Shown piece after piece: positions 36,201 through 41,300 of a stretch of 64,000 nt of DNA; positions within the stretch are counted from its first letter, which is position 1, and each line of letters begins with the position of its first letter. The notes beneath the pieces were generated by a model. The model searched no databases. It was not told where the DNA came from and saw only the letters and a program-made list of their open reading frames with translations. The stretch lies in contig NZ_RQXV01000007.1 in NCBI RefSeq assembly GCF_003858655.1, positions 210,586-274,585 of the forward strand. The letters are read 5' to 3'. Made by a program: the position numbers and the translations under genes. Source of the DNA: Amphritea balenae (GTDB lineage: Bacteria > Pseudomonadota > Gammaproteobacteria > Pseudomonadales > Balneatricaceae).

Positions 36201-38331
36201 CATCATTACCGGTGATACGAGCTTCTCGGGCAATGAAGGTGATGTTGTTGCGGGCGATCTTGATGCGACAGACGTTGAAGGCCTGACCGATAGCACCTAT
36301 TTTACGATCAGCAGTCAGGGTAGTAACGGCACTGCAACCATTGATCCTGCCACCGGAACCTGGAGCTTTACCCCGACCAATGCTGACTGGTACGGTTCCG
36401 ATAGTTTCGAGGTAACCGTAACCGATGACCTCAACGGCACAACTACGCAGCTGATTAGCGTGACTCTGGCGAATGTCGACGATGCGGCGGTCATTACCGG
36501 CGATACCAGCTTCAATGGCAATGAAGGAGCGGCTGTAATCGGTGATATTAACGCTACCGACGCAGACGGCCTGGCCGATAGCAGCTACTTTACCATCAGC
36601 AACCAGGGCTCCAGCGGTACTGCAGCGATTGATCCTGTGACCGGCGCCTGGACCTTTACCCCGACGGATGCCAATTGGTACGGTTCCGATAGTTTCGAGG
36701 TAACCGTAACTGATGACCTCAACTGCACAACTACGCAGCTGATTAGCGTGACTTTGGCGAATGTCGATGATGCTGCTGTTATTACCGGCGACATCAGTAA
36801 CTCAGGTAATGAAGGCGATGTAATAACTGGTGATCTTAATGCCACCGATGTTGAAGGCCTGACTGACAGCACTTACTTTACTGTTAGTAGTCAGGGTTCC
36901 AATGGAACTGCAGGTATTGATCCTGAGACCGGAGCCTGGACTTATACCCCGACAGACGTTAACTGGTTTGGCAGTGACAGCTTTGAAGTCACCGTCACCG
37001 ATGACCTGAACGGCACCACCACCCAGTCGATCAGTGTTACATTGGCCAATGTGAATGATACGCCAGTTATTACGGGTGTTGATACCGGAGCGGTGACGGA
37101 AGATATTGATCCTGATGGCGATGGTTTGCTTGAAGTCAGTGGAACCCTGAATATTACTGATATTGATGTCGGTGAGTCTTCATTTGTCGCCGAAACGGTT
37201 AACGGCAGCTATGGTGATCTGGTTATCGGTAATGCAGGTAACTGGAGTTACAGTGCCAATAACACTCAAGCTATGGTTCAGGGGCTGGATGTCACAGAAA
37301 CCCTGATTGATACCCTTACCGTCACCAGTGCTGATGGAACAACTCATGATGTTGTGATTACCATAAACGGTGCAGAAGATACGCCTCGCTTTAATAGCAC
37401 AGCACTGACCACCGTGGTTCAGGATAACTTGTATAGCTATAACATCATTACCTCAGATTCGGATGCTGTAGATACTTTGATGATCAGTGCTCCGACGCTG
37501 CCGGCCTGGCTTACCCTGATCGACAACGGTGATGGCACAGCGAGTCTTTATGGAACGCCTGGAACCTCTGAGATTGGTGTGCACAATGTGGTTGTACAGG
37601 TCAGTGATGGTGATACTTTTAGAAATCAGGTGTTCAGTATCAGGGTATTTGATAATTCGGCAGTGACTCCTCAACCGGAGCCGCCTCAGATAATTCCCGT
37701 GCCTGAACCTGAGTCGGAGTATGAGTTACCATCTGAACCTGATTCGGAACCGGAAAGAGTGACTGTTGCCACGACAGCACCAGCATCGGTGGGTACGCCT
37801 GATAAGTCGGTTGAGCCTATCGAGGTTTATGATGTGGTATTGCAGGTACTGAATCCTGTGTTTGAGAATCAGCACGTGGAAAGAGAAGACAGCGATCTGT
37901 CTTCTGATCAGAATCAAATCCATGAACTGCTTTTGGCAAAACAAAACGATACTGCAACTGATCGGGTGATAGAGCATCTGCTAGCTCGTGATAGTGAGTC
38001 GGGGTTTGCCGCAGAGATGGAGCAGGTTGCGATCGACATGAAGGCATCAACGGATGCCGAACAGCGTAAGGATAAGATTTTCACTGAGTCACTTGCCGGG
38101 ATATTTATGGCATTAACGGTTGGCGTCTTCAGTACATTGTTACGCGGTAGTTCACTGCTTGCCAGTCTGTTGTTCTCATTACCATTCTGGAAATGGTTTG
38201 ATCCTCTTCCAATTCTTGCAGCGGGTAAAAAGAAAAAAAAGCAGGCTGAACAAGCTGAAGCTGAATCAAAGTCCAGGTCCGAACAGGGTAAGGATGAAAG
38301 TCGAAACATAGATGATCTTTTTGAACGATAG
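15247..38331 (+). CDS. Giant repetitive surface protein (7694 residues) with LEPRxLL, DUF4347, delta-60, LamG, cadherin-like and VCBS-like domains
   Basis: The N-terminus lacks an ordinary signal peptide but has LEPRILL (residues 19-25), the LEPRxLL motif found at the start of large DUF4347 surface proteins. Then come DUF4347 (about 85-255), seven delta-60 repeats (about 289-662), a cadherin-like linker domain, seven more delta-60 repeats (about 847-1221) with a second linker domain, LamG-like (about 1382-1595), two cadherin-like domains (about 1595-1796), 57 repeats of 96 residues (1797-7268), a VCBS-like domain, an Ig-like domain (about 7376-7475), a Pro/Glu-rich linker, a hydrophobic stretch (about 7617-7659) and a basic tail starting with five Lys (7661-7665). 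No RTX nonapeptides are seen. It is very acidic and almost free of cysteine. Adhesion or biofilm function is inferred from architecture. Confidence 0.92.
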   Translation: MSRKQPRKPLIDSPVIEGLEPRILLSADVPGIDVVTAESTQETPPSNTELLQSIETQQQNETNQVQQPEQNEGVEESVADAGTSTNTQLVIIDAAVQDYEQLISDIQNQSATETNIEIIVLDAQQDGIEQISSILAQRSELTAVHLISHGSDAQITLGSTVLTQDSLVDNSAAITQWAEAFADSGDLLVYGCNLAASEDGQLLLDQLAILTQADVAASDDQTGSTSLGGDWHLEYQTGEIETADLLASITEPQWQGVLPANTAPTFDIGTGGDGTTITPLSSKGDSAEAVAIQSDGKFVVAGPFQVTASQWGITRYHADGSLDTSFGSGGTVVTEIDFGDKVSEIIIQDDGKILVTGWTTSNGEKAFAIGRYNTDGSLDSSFDGDGIVITDVTAGDDFARAAVLQADGKILLAGQSGNDGSLVRYNIDGSLDTSFSGDGILQSGLAGVDLFETVALQTDGKILAGGSIESGADTVFLLLRYNADGTLDNTFGTAGQVTTGFGSGQETGYDIAIQPDGKIVFVGTAVGADAGDIGVARYNSDGSLDSSFGGDGTVAVDIGSSLNEGNAVALQDDGRIVVAGMTTGATNNEALVVRLNTDGTLDNSFASSGIYTQDVGTGDAALNDLVIRDNGNILAVGKAKDGIYNDQLVINLTGDGVVNTQFDPVSTVNSLDGNPTFIENDPAVVLDSDVQIFDAEMLNNFDGASLTLQRDGGANVEDLFSATGTLSALTQGSALMVGATNIGTVTTNSGGTLVLTFNASATNTLVNQTMQQIAYSNSNDVPPASVQINWDFNDGNSGTQGTGGALSGTGSTTVDVTAVNDVPDFMVGSGVVTSGNTVPSSFNSEFHTVIQPDGKIITVGTASNGGNYDYVVSRYNADGSLDTSFDGDGVAYIDFFGAKDRAYAVALQDDGKIVVTGKTWNSEFDLTVARLNVDGSLDTTFSTDGLIVLEPTVAGNSDLGNAVAIQADGKILVAGASGTDSAIIRFNADGSLDTSFSGDGVAVDTTSNFFSDIAVQSDGKIVVTGQKYQAGEKIFYVARFNTDGSLDNSFDSDGMQHIDIDNSNHDASKSLYLQPDGRIMVVGTVGAAGNLQWGFASLNADGSPDTSFSADGKQLAGMGYDDGLADLVFLNDGSFFVVGYVSNDTSSYVAIQKYLANGATDTSFNGDGFATITISSANSYATSVALQPDGKLVIAGYGETAGMIESFVARLDADGNTDTEFVYVNSLDGNPTYIENGSAVVLDADVEVRDPELSQADSFDGSTLTLVRDGGTNAEDLFSATGTLSALTQGSALMVGATNIGTVTTNSGGTLVLTFNALATNALVNQAMQQIAYSNSNDVPPASVQINWDFNDGNSGTQGTGGALSGTGSTTVDITPANDAPTDLITSGALSLNGASQGFQVPSLSLDTGGDYTVELEIKPATINPSGWSYTLVSENDSWNSNGFFLDVSNGRIAYNQYDSTVWQGGTGSAGGELVIDKWQTVTLTHTASGDVSIYLDGVQIASATGVPDPVDSTGTLSFLGFFNGDVREVRVFDNALSAAQVASGLTTQYVGAEPGLILLYDFSETSGNTVADSTASGHTGTLSNPENTNWVTVPEIAENSLTGAVVGYLSATDPDVVDTFTFSIINDPANNFEIVGNEIRVKAGATLDYESAQSHDITVRVTDAGGLTYDEVVTVQVEDINESPTVATNTGSTVAEGSTNNIITTAMLNEGDVDDAGAGLTYTVTTDVITGTLKLNGVAIGLNDTFTQADIDAGLLAYDHNGSQALSDSFDFSLADGGENGATAATGTFNFTVTNVDDPAVITGDTSYTGNEGDAVAGDLNATDVEGLTDSTYFTISSQGSNGIAAIDPATGAWTFTPTDSDWFGSDSFEVTVTDDLNGTTTQLISVTLANVDDASIITGDTSYSGNEGDVVAGDLNATDVEGLADNTYFTISSQGTNGTAAIDPATGAWTFTPTDSDWFGTDSFEVTVTDDLNGTTTQLISVTLANVDDASIITGDTSYSGNEGDVVAGDLNATDVEGLTDNTYFTISSQGTNGTAAIDPATGGWTFTPSDANWFGSDSFEVTVTDDLNGTTTQLISVTLANVDDASIITGDTSYSGNEGDVVAGDLNATDVEGLTDSTYFTISSQGSNGTAAIDSATGGWTFTPTDANWFGSDSFEVTVTDDLNGTTTQLISVTLANVDDAAVITGNTSYTGNEGDLVAGDLNATDVDGLTDSTYFTISSQGSNGTAAIDPATGGWTFTPTDVNWFGSDSFEVTVTDDLNGTTTQLISITLSNTDDLAVISGDISYTGNEGDVVVGDLNATDVDGLTDSTYFTIKNQATNGTASVDVATGAWSFTPTDANWHGSDNFTVTITDDLGGTTDQVISINLSNVDDSAVITGDTGYSGNEGDAVAGDLDATDVDGLTDSTYFTISSQGSNGTAAIDPATGAWTFIPTDANWFGSDSFEVTVTDDLNGTTTQLISVTLANVDDAAVITGDTSYIGNEGDVVNGDLNATDIDGLTDSTYFTISNQSSNGTAAIDPVTGGWTFTPTDANWFGSDSFEVTVTDDLNGTTTQLISITLSNTDDLAVITGDVSYTGNEGDVVAGDLNATDVDGLTDSSYFTIKTQSVNGTASIDAETGAWSFTPTDTNWFGSDSFTVTVTDDLGGTTDQVISINLSNVDDSAVITGDTGFTGNEGDVVNGDLNATDVDGLTDNTYFTIKTQATNGTASIDAETGAWNFAPTDANWHGSDSFTVTVTDDLGGTTDQLISINLSNVDDSAVISGDTGYSGIEGDVVSGDLNAADVDGLTDSTYFTISNQGSNGTAAIDPVTGGWTFTPTDINWHGSDSFTVTVTDDLGGTTDQVININLSNVDDSAAITGDIAYIGNEGDVVSGDLNATDVDGLTDSTYFTIKTQSANGTASIDAISGAWSFTQTDPNWFGSDSFTVTVTDDLGGTTDQVISINLSNGDDLSIITGDTSYTGNEGDAVAGDLNATDIEGLTDSTYFTIKIQSANGTASIDAETGAWSFTPTDANWHGSDSFTITVTDDLGGTTDQVVSINLSNVDDSAIISGDIGYTGNEGDVVSGDLNATDVDGLTDSSYFTIKTQSVNGTASIDAETGAWSFTPTDSNWHGSDSFTVTVTDDLGGTTDQVISINLSNTDDLAVITGDIAYAGNEGDVVAGDLNATDIDGLIDSTYFSIKTQSANGTASIDATTGVWSFTPTDSNWHGSDSFTVTVTDDLGGTTDQVISINLSNVDDSAVMSGDTGYSGIEGDTVIGDLNATDVDGLTDSSYFTIKNQAASGTASIDSETGAWSFTPTDTNWHGSDSFTVTVTDDLGGTTDQVISVNLSNVDDSAIITGDTGYTGNEGDAVTGDLNATDIDGLADTTYFSISSQGVNGTAAIDAISGAWSFTPSDANWFGSDSFTVTVTDDLGGTTDQMISINLSNLDDSAVITGDTGYTGNEGDTVAGDLNASDVEGLTDGTYFTIKTQSANGTANIDAVSGVWSFTPTDANWHGSDSFTVTVTDDLGGTTDQVIGINLSNVDDSAIVSGDTGYTGNEGDVVAGDLDAADVDGLTDSSYFTIKTQSANGTASIDAATGAWSFTPTDANWFGSDSFTVTITDDLGGTTDQVISINLSNVDDPSIITGDTGYSGNEGDVVAGDLNATDVEGLTDNTYFTISSQGGNGTAAIDPATGAWTFTPADANWFGSDSFEVTVTDDLNGTTTQLISVTLANVDDAAVITGDTSYTGNEGDVVAGDLNATDVEGLTDSTYFAVSSQGSNGSAVIDPATGAWTFTPTDANWFGSDSFEVTVTDDLNGTTTQLISVTLANVDDASIITGDTSYTGNEDDVVAGDLDATDVEGLTDNTYFTVSSQGSNGTAAIDPATGAWTFTPTDANWFGSDSFEVTVTDDLNGTTTQLISVTLANVDDASIISGDTSYTGNEGDVVAGDLDATDVEGLTDSTYFTISSQGTNGTAAIDPATGAWTFTPTDSDWFGSDSFEVTVTDDLNGATTQLISVTLSNIDDASIITGDTSYTGNEGDVVAGDLDATDVEGLTDSTYFAVSSQGSNGTAAIDPATGAWTFTPTDSDWFGSDSFEVTVTDDLNGTTTQLISVTLANVDDASIITGDTSYTGNEGDAVAGDLDATDVEGLTDSTYFAVSSQGTNGTAAIDPATGAWTFTPTDANWFGSDSFEVTVTDDLNGTTTQLISVTLANVDDASIITGDTSYTGNEGDAVAGDLDATDVEGLTDSTYFAVSSQGSNGTAAIDPATGAWTFTPSDANWFGSDSFEVTVTDDLNGTTTQLINVTLANVDDAAVITGDTSYTGMEGDAVAGDLNATDVEGLADSTYFTISSQGTNGTAAIDPATGAWTFTPTDANWFGSDSFEVTVTDDLNGTTTQLISITLANVDDAAVITGDTSYTGNEGDVVSGDLNAVDIDGLADNSYFSIKTQSANGTASIDATSGSWSFTPADPNWFGSDSFTVTVTDDLGGTTDQVISINLSNGDDLSIITGDIGYTGNEGDVVAGDLNATDVDGLADGTYFTVKTQSANGSASIDPITGAWSFTPTDANWHGSDSFTITVTDDLGGTTDQVISINLSNVDDSAIITGDTGYTGNEGDVVAGDLNATDVDGLTDSTYFSIKAQSANGIANIDAATGAWTFTPTDSNWHGSDSFTVTVTDDLGGTTDQVISINLSNVDDSAVITGDTSYSGNEGDVVDGDLNATDVEGLTDGTYFTISSQGANGTAAIDPTTGAWTFTPADANWFGSDSFEVTVTDDLNGTTTQLISVTLANVDDASIITGDTSYTGNEGDAVAGDLNASDVEGLTDNTYFTISSQGTNGTAAIDPVTGAWTFTPSDSNWFGSDSFEVTVTDDLNGTTTQLISVTLANVDDASVITGDTSYTGNEGDVVAGDLDATDVEGLTDNTYFAVSSQGTNGTAAIDPATGAWTFTPTDSDWFGSDSFEVTVTDDLNGTTTQLVSVTLANVDDASIITGDTSYSGNEGDAVAGDLDATDVEGLTDNTYFAVSSQGSNGTAAIDPATGAWIFTPTDANWFGSDSFEVTVTDDLNGTTTQLISVTLSNVDDASIITGDTSYSGNEGDVVAGDLDATDVEGLTDSSYFTISSQGSNGTAAIDPATGAWTFTPTDANWFGSDSFEVTVTDDLNGTTTQLISVTLANVDDASIITGDTSYSGNEGDVVAGDLNATDVEGLTDSTYFAISSQGANGTAAIDPATGAWTFTPTDANWFGSDSFEVTVTDDLNGTTTQLISVTLANVDDASIITGDTSYLGNEGDVVAGDLNATDVEGLTDSTYFTISSQGSNGTAVIDPATGSWTFTPTDTNWFGSDSFEVTVTDDLNGTTTQLISVTLANVDDASIITGDTSYSGNEGDAVAGDLGATDVEGLTDNTYFTISSQGTNGTAAIDPATGGWTFTPTDSDWFGSDSFEVTVTDDLNGTTTQLISVTLANVDDASIITGDTSYSGNEGDVVAGDLDATDVEGLTDNTYFAVSSQGSNGTAAIDPATGAWTFTPTDSDWFGSDSFEVTVTDDLNGTTTQLISITLNNADDLAVITGDVSYTGNEGDVVAGDLNATDVDGLTDSSYFTIKTQGLNGSASIDAVTGSWSFTPTDANWHGSDSFTVTVTDDLGGTTDQMISINLSNVDDSALITGDTAYNGNEGDAVSGDLDATDVDGLTDNSYFTIKSQGVNGSASIDAETGAWAFTPTDANWHGSDSFTVTVTDDLGGTTDQVVSINLSNLDDSAIISGDIGYSGIEGDTVTGDLNAADVDGLTDNTYFTINTQGTSGTANIDTATGAWSFTPTDANWHGSDSFTVTVTDDLGGTTDQVINISLSNVDDSAIITGDTGYSGNEGDTVAGDLNATDVDGLTDSTYFSIKNQPANGSASINAETGAWSFTPTDPNWFGSDSFTVSVTDDLGGTTDQVISINLSNGDDLSIITGDTSYTGNEGDMVAGDLNATDVEGLTDSTYFTIKTQSANGTANIDPATGGWSFTPADPNWFGSDSFTITVTDDLGGTTDQVISINLSNVDDSAIITGDTGYTGNEGDAVSGDLNATDVDGLTDSSYFTIKSQGLNGSASIDTATGAWSFTPTDPDWHGSDSFTVTVTDDLGGTTDRVISINLSNTDDLAIITGDIGYTGNEGDVVSGDLNATDIDGLNDSSYFTIKNQGLNGSASIDAATGVWSFTPTDSNWHGSDSFTVTVTDDLGGTTDQVISINLNNVDDSAIVSGDIGYSGTEGDIVSGDLNANDVDGLTDSSYFTIKNQAASGTASIDAATGAWSFTPTDTNWHGSDSFTVTVTDDLGGTTDQVINISLTNVDDSAIITGDTGYTGNEGDVVSGDLNATDIDGLTDNSYFSIKNQPANGTASIDAVTGGWNFTPTDPNWFGSDSFTVTVTDDLGGTTDQVISINLSNGDDLSIITGDIGYTGNEGDVVSGDLNATDVDGLIDGSYFTIKTQSTNGIASIDGTTGAWSFTPTDANWHGSDSFTVTVTDDLGGTTDQVISINLNNVDDSAVMSGDTGYTGSEGDVVSGDLNATDVDGLTDSTYFTIKSQGSNGSASIDAETGAWTFSPADPDWHGSDSFTITVTDDLGGTTDQVISISLSNVDDSAVITGDTSYTGVEGDIITGDLNATDADGLTDSTYFTIKTQGTNGSASIDAETGAWTFTPTDPDWHGSDNFTITVIDDLGGTTDQVVSVNLSNTDDLAIITGDNSYIGIEGDVVSGDLNATDVDGLTDSTYFTVKSQATNGTASIDAATGAWSFTPTDANWFGSDSFTITVTDDQGGTTDQVVSVNLSNIDDSAVITGDTSYIGNEGDTVAGDLNATDADGLTDSTYFAISTQGSSGTAAIDPVTGAWTFTPTDADWFGSDSFEVTVTDDLNGTTTQLISVTLANVDDASIITGDTSYTGNEGDAVAGDLDATDIEGLTDSTYFTISSQGSNGTTAIDPATGAWTFTPTDTNWFGSDSFEVTVTDDLNGTTTQLISVTLANVDDPSIITGDTSFSGNEGDVVAGDLDATDVEGLTDSTYFTISSQGSNGTATIDPATGTWSFTPTNADWYGSDSFEVTVTDDLNGTTTQLISVTLANVDDAAVITGDTSFNGNEGAAVIGDINATDADGLADSSYFTISNQGSSGTAAIDPVTGAWTFTPTDANWYGSDSFEVTVTDDLNCTTTQLISVTLANVDDAAVITGDISNSGNEGDVITGDLNATDVEGLTDSTYFTVSSQGSNGTAGIDPETGAWTYTPTDVNWFGSDSFEVTVTDDLNGTTTQSISVTLANVNDTPVITGVDTGAVTEDIDPDGDGLLEVSGTLNITDIDVGESSFVAETVNGSYGDLVIGNAGNWSYSANNTQAMVQGLDVTETLIDTLTVTSADGTTHDVVITINGAEDTPRFNSTALTTVVQDNLYSYNIITSDSDAVDTLMISAPTLPAWLTLIDNGDGTASLYGTPGTSEIGVHNVVVQVSDGDTFRNQVFSIRVFDNSAVTPQPEPPQIIPVPEPESEYELPSEPDSEPERVTVATTAPASVGTPDKSVEPIEVYDVVLQVLNPVFENQHVEREDSDLSSDQNQIHELLLAKQNDTATDRVIEHLLARDSESGFAAEMEQVAIDMKASTDAEQRKDKIFTESLAGIFMALTVGVFSTLLRGSSLLASLLFSLPFWKWFDPLPILAAGKKKKKQAEQAEAESKSRSEQGKDESRNIDDLFER
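16111..18909 (+). repeat. Two blocks of seven delta-60 repeats, predicted twin seven-bladed propellers
   Basis: Each unit follows the pattern (A/V)LQxDGKIxVxG … ARYNxDGSLDxSFxGDG. I count seven units in 16111-17233 and seven in about 17785-18909. Seven is the usual blade number for such propellers. A linker domain follows each block, and the two linkers are nearly identical at DNA level over 17410-17690 and 19084-19364, an offset of 1674 bases (558 codons), so propeller plus linker was duplicated as one unit. Confidence 0.75.
20635..37050 (+). repeat. 57 tandem 288-bp repeats (96 residues each) in the giant protein
   Basis: Taking VDD/TDD/GDD as unit start, the array covers 16416 bases, exactly 57 x 288, with no partial unit or indel. 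Each unit has the core ITGDTSYTGNEGDVVAGDL and WxFTPTDxNW(F/H)GSDSF, resembling a cadherin-like or VCBS-type beta-sandwich. Two subtypes alternate in blocks: A (SFEVTVTDDLNGTTTQ) and B (SFTVTVTDDLGGTTDQ). The order is A5, B1, A2, B11, A8, B3, A9, B13, A5. Confidence 0.93.
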
Positions 38332-38368
38332 GTTAGTTATTAATGATTAGTTACACAGGGTAAATTCA

Positions 38369-41300
38369 ATGGCTTTAATATCGCCGATAGTTCGGTTAAC
38401 CCTTGGGCTGCTGCTACTGACAATCAGTTTATTGTTGGTAGGTGATCTGATTGGACTGGTGCCAGATAAACAGGAGAATCAGTTTAAGGCAAGAGTGGCT
38501 ATTGCTGAGACATTAGCTGTACAGGTATCGATTGATGTAGCAGCAGGGCACATTGATGAGTCTGAACAGGCTATGCGTCTGGTACAAAATCGAAGCGAAG
38601 ATATTGTATCGCTTGGATTACGTAACAAGAGCCAGCAGCTGATTTTTGCAACGGGTGAACATGCTAAAAACTGGCGGTCGCCAGCAAATAACAGATCGAC
38701 CTATAGTCACCTTTTATTGCCTATTCATGATAATGCTGGTCGTTGGGGAACTCTGGAAATACAGTTTAAATCGGTTGATAACTTCTGGGGAGGACTGTTT
38801 CAAAGACAGTCTATTATTGGCATTATCCTGTTTGTCAGTGTGGCAGGCTGTCTGGCTTACTGGTTATTTCTAAAGCGTTCATTAAGAGAATTAGATCCCT
38901 CATCTGTTGTTCCTGATAGGGTGAAAAATGCGTTAGATACGCTATCTGAAGGCTTGGTTATACTAGATCAGTCAGGTCATATTCTGTTTACTAATAGCAC
39001 ATTTATCAGAAAAACAGGCTTCATCGGACATGATCTCACCGGGATACCTTTATCTACACTGGCATGGAATATAGCCAATGTTAGTGATGATCCATCATTT
39101 GTTTTTCCATGGAAACGATTATTGACCGACCATGACGATGTGGAAACAACCCCGCTTAGCTTTACAACTAAAGCAAAGGAATTACTGAGTTTTTCAGTCA
39201 ATGTTGCACGAATAGATGACCCAAAAGGAAATCTGGTCGGTGCAATTGTGACTTTTGCCGATCTTACCGAATTGGAACAGTCGCATCAGGACCTTGCAAG
39301 GGTGTTACAAAAGCTAAAACTAAGCCAGACAGAAATAGCGAAGCAGAATAAAGAACTACGGCAGTTGGCTTCTTATGATTCATTGACCGGTATTTTGAAT
39401 CGCAGATCATTATTTGAAGGCTTGGACCTGCTGATAAATGAGACCCGGGAAGAGCGGGGTATATTCAGTTGCATTATGGTTGATATTGACCACTTTAAGC
39501 TGGTTAATGATCGCTATGGACACGCTACCGGTGATAAAGCAATCAAGTTGATGGCGCTTACTCTGACAAAAATGACGCGGCCGGAAGATCTGGTGGGGCG
39601 TTATGGTGGCGAAGAATTCTGTGTTGTCCTTAAAGGGATGAGTAAGATGCATGCGCTGGAAATAGCTGAACGTATCCGTCGGGCTGTTGAAGATGCAGAG
39701 ATTCGGGTGGGTTCATCACGTCTTAATTTTACCGCAAGTTTCGGCGTGTCGAGTTATGAGAGAGGTGAGGTGCATGCTGAGGAGATTATTGATAAAGCAG
39801 ATAAGGCGCTGTATGTAGCAAAAGAAACGGGCCGTAACAAAGTCGTACACTGGCAGGATAAACAGAGCTCTACGGACAAACAGCATGAAATGCCGGACCT
39901 TACAAATGCAAACGTTATGCGGACAGAAGAAGGGCCAAAGGGGCAGGAAATGTTTTTGTTGGCTCGGATAGAAGAGTTGGAAAATCAACTTGGCGAGCAG
40001 AGACAGCGTAAACATGGGAAAGGAATAGATAAGGATGGTAGCGCAAGTAGGGCCATACTATTAGATCGTATCCAGCAGAATGTGATTCGGTTTGAGCGCA
40101 CGAAGACCAGAATGGCTCTGCTATTTATGGGTACTGAAACCATTACCCAGGTTCGCAGTACCTGGGGCTATCAGGCCGCAGAGAAACTGACCAGAATGAC
40201 GATCAAGCGCTTACGAACGTCACTGCGTAGTACTGATACCGTTAGCAGAGATGATCAACCGCTATTGGATATCAGTATCTCAAAGCTGAGTCAGAATGAG
40301 TTTGCTTTGCTGTTGACCGATATTCAAAGTGATGAGGATATCACCTGGATTGTACAGCGCTTGCTTAGCGCATTAAAAGAACCCTTTATTCTGGAGGGTA
40401 ATGATATCCTGGTGGTGCCAAACTTTGGCGTGAGCAGTTATCCGGAAGACAGTGATGATCCGGAAATATTGCTGGCTAACGCCAGCGCGGCTTTGCTGGA
40501 AGCGCGGATGTTAGGTCAGGATAATTGCATTCACTTTAGTGAAGATATCCACAAACGGTCACGCAAGCAGCTCAATCTTAGTGCGAACCTGCAGAAAGCG
40601 ATCAAGCATGATGATCTGTTTATGGAATACCTGCCGCAGATCGATATACGAAATGGCCGGATTACCGGATTTGAAGCGTTGTTGCGGTGGTATCATCCTG
40701 AACTAGGTATGGTTGATCCGGCACAATTTATCGCTTTGGCAGAACGCTCTGGCTTGATCAGTGATATTGGCCGGTGGGTATTGAATGTAGCTTGTCGTCA
40801 GCTCAAACAGTGGCAATCAATACCGGGACAGCAAGGACTGACAATAACGGTAAACTTCTCCCAGTCGCAGTTTAACGATACCGGTCTGGTCGACGATATT
40901 CTGACGGCGGTAAAGTCTGCTGATATTGCTTGTGAACATCTGGTTATCGATCTGACTGAATCATCCCTCAGCGGCAATGAAGCAAGAATCGTGGATACCC
41001 TGCAATGTTTGAGTGATGCCGGTATTCGTTTTGCATTAGATGACTTTGGTACTGGTCGCTCATCGTTAGCTTCATTGCGGGATTTTTCGTTAGACTGGGT
41101 TAAAATTGACCGTAGTTTCGTGTCAGGTTTTGAACGCAACCCGTTAGATACAGAGATAGTGACGACCGTCATTTCGATGGCTCATAACCTGGGCTTGAAA
41201 GTTGTTGCTGAAGGTGTGGCGGATATGAAACAGCTAGCAACTCTGAAAAAAATGAACTGTGATGAGGTTCAGGGTGAATTGTTCAGTAAACCGTTACTAA

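Noticed and set aside
20635..37050. CRISPR array or satellite DNA
   Set aside because: Units of 288 bp are fully coding and in frame, with no short repeat/spacer pattern.
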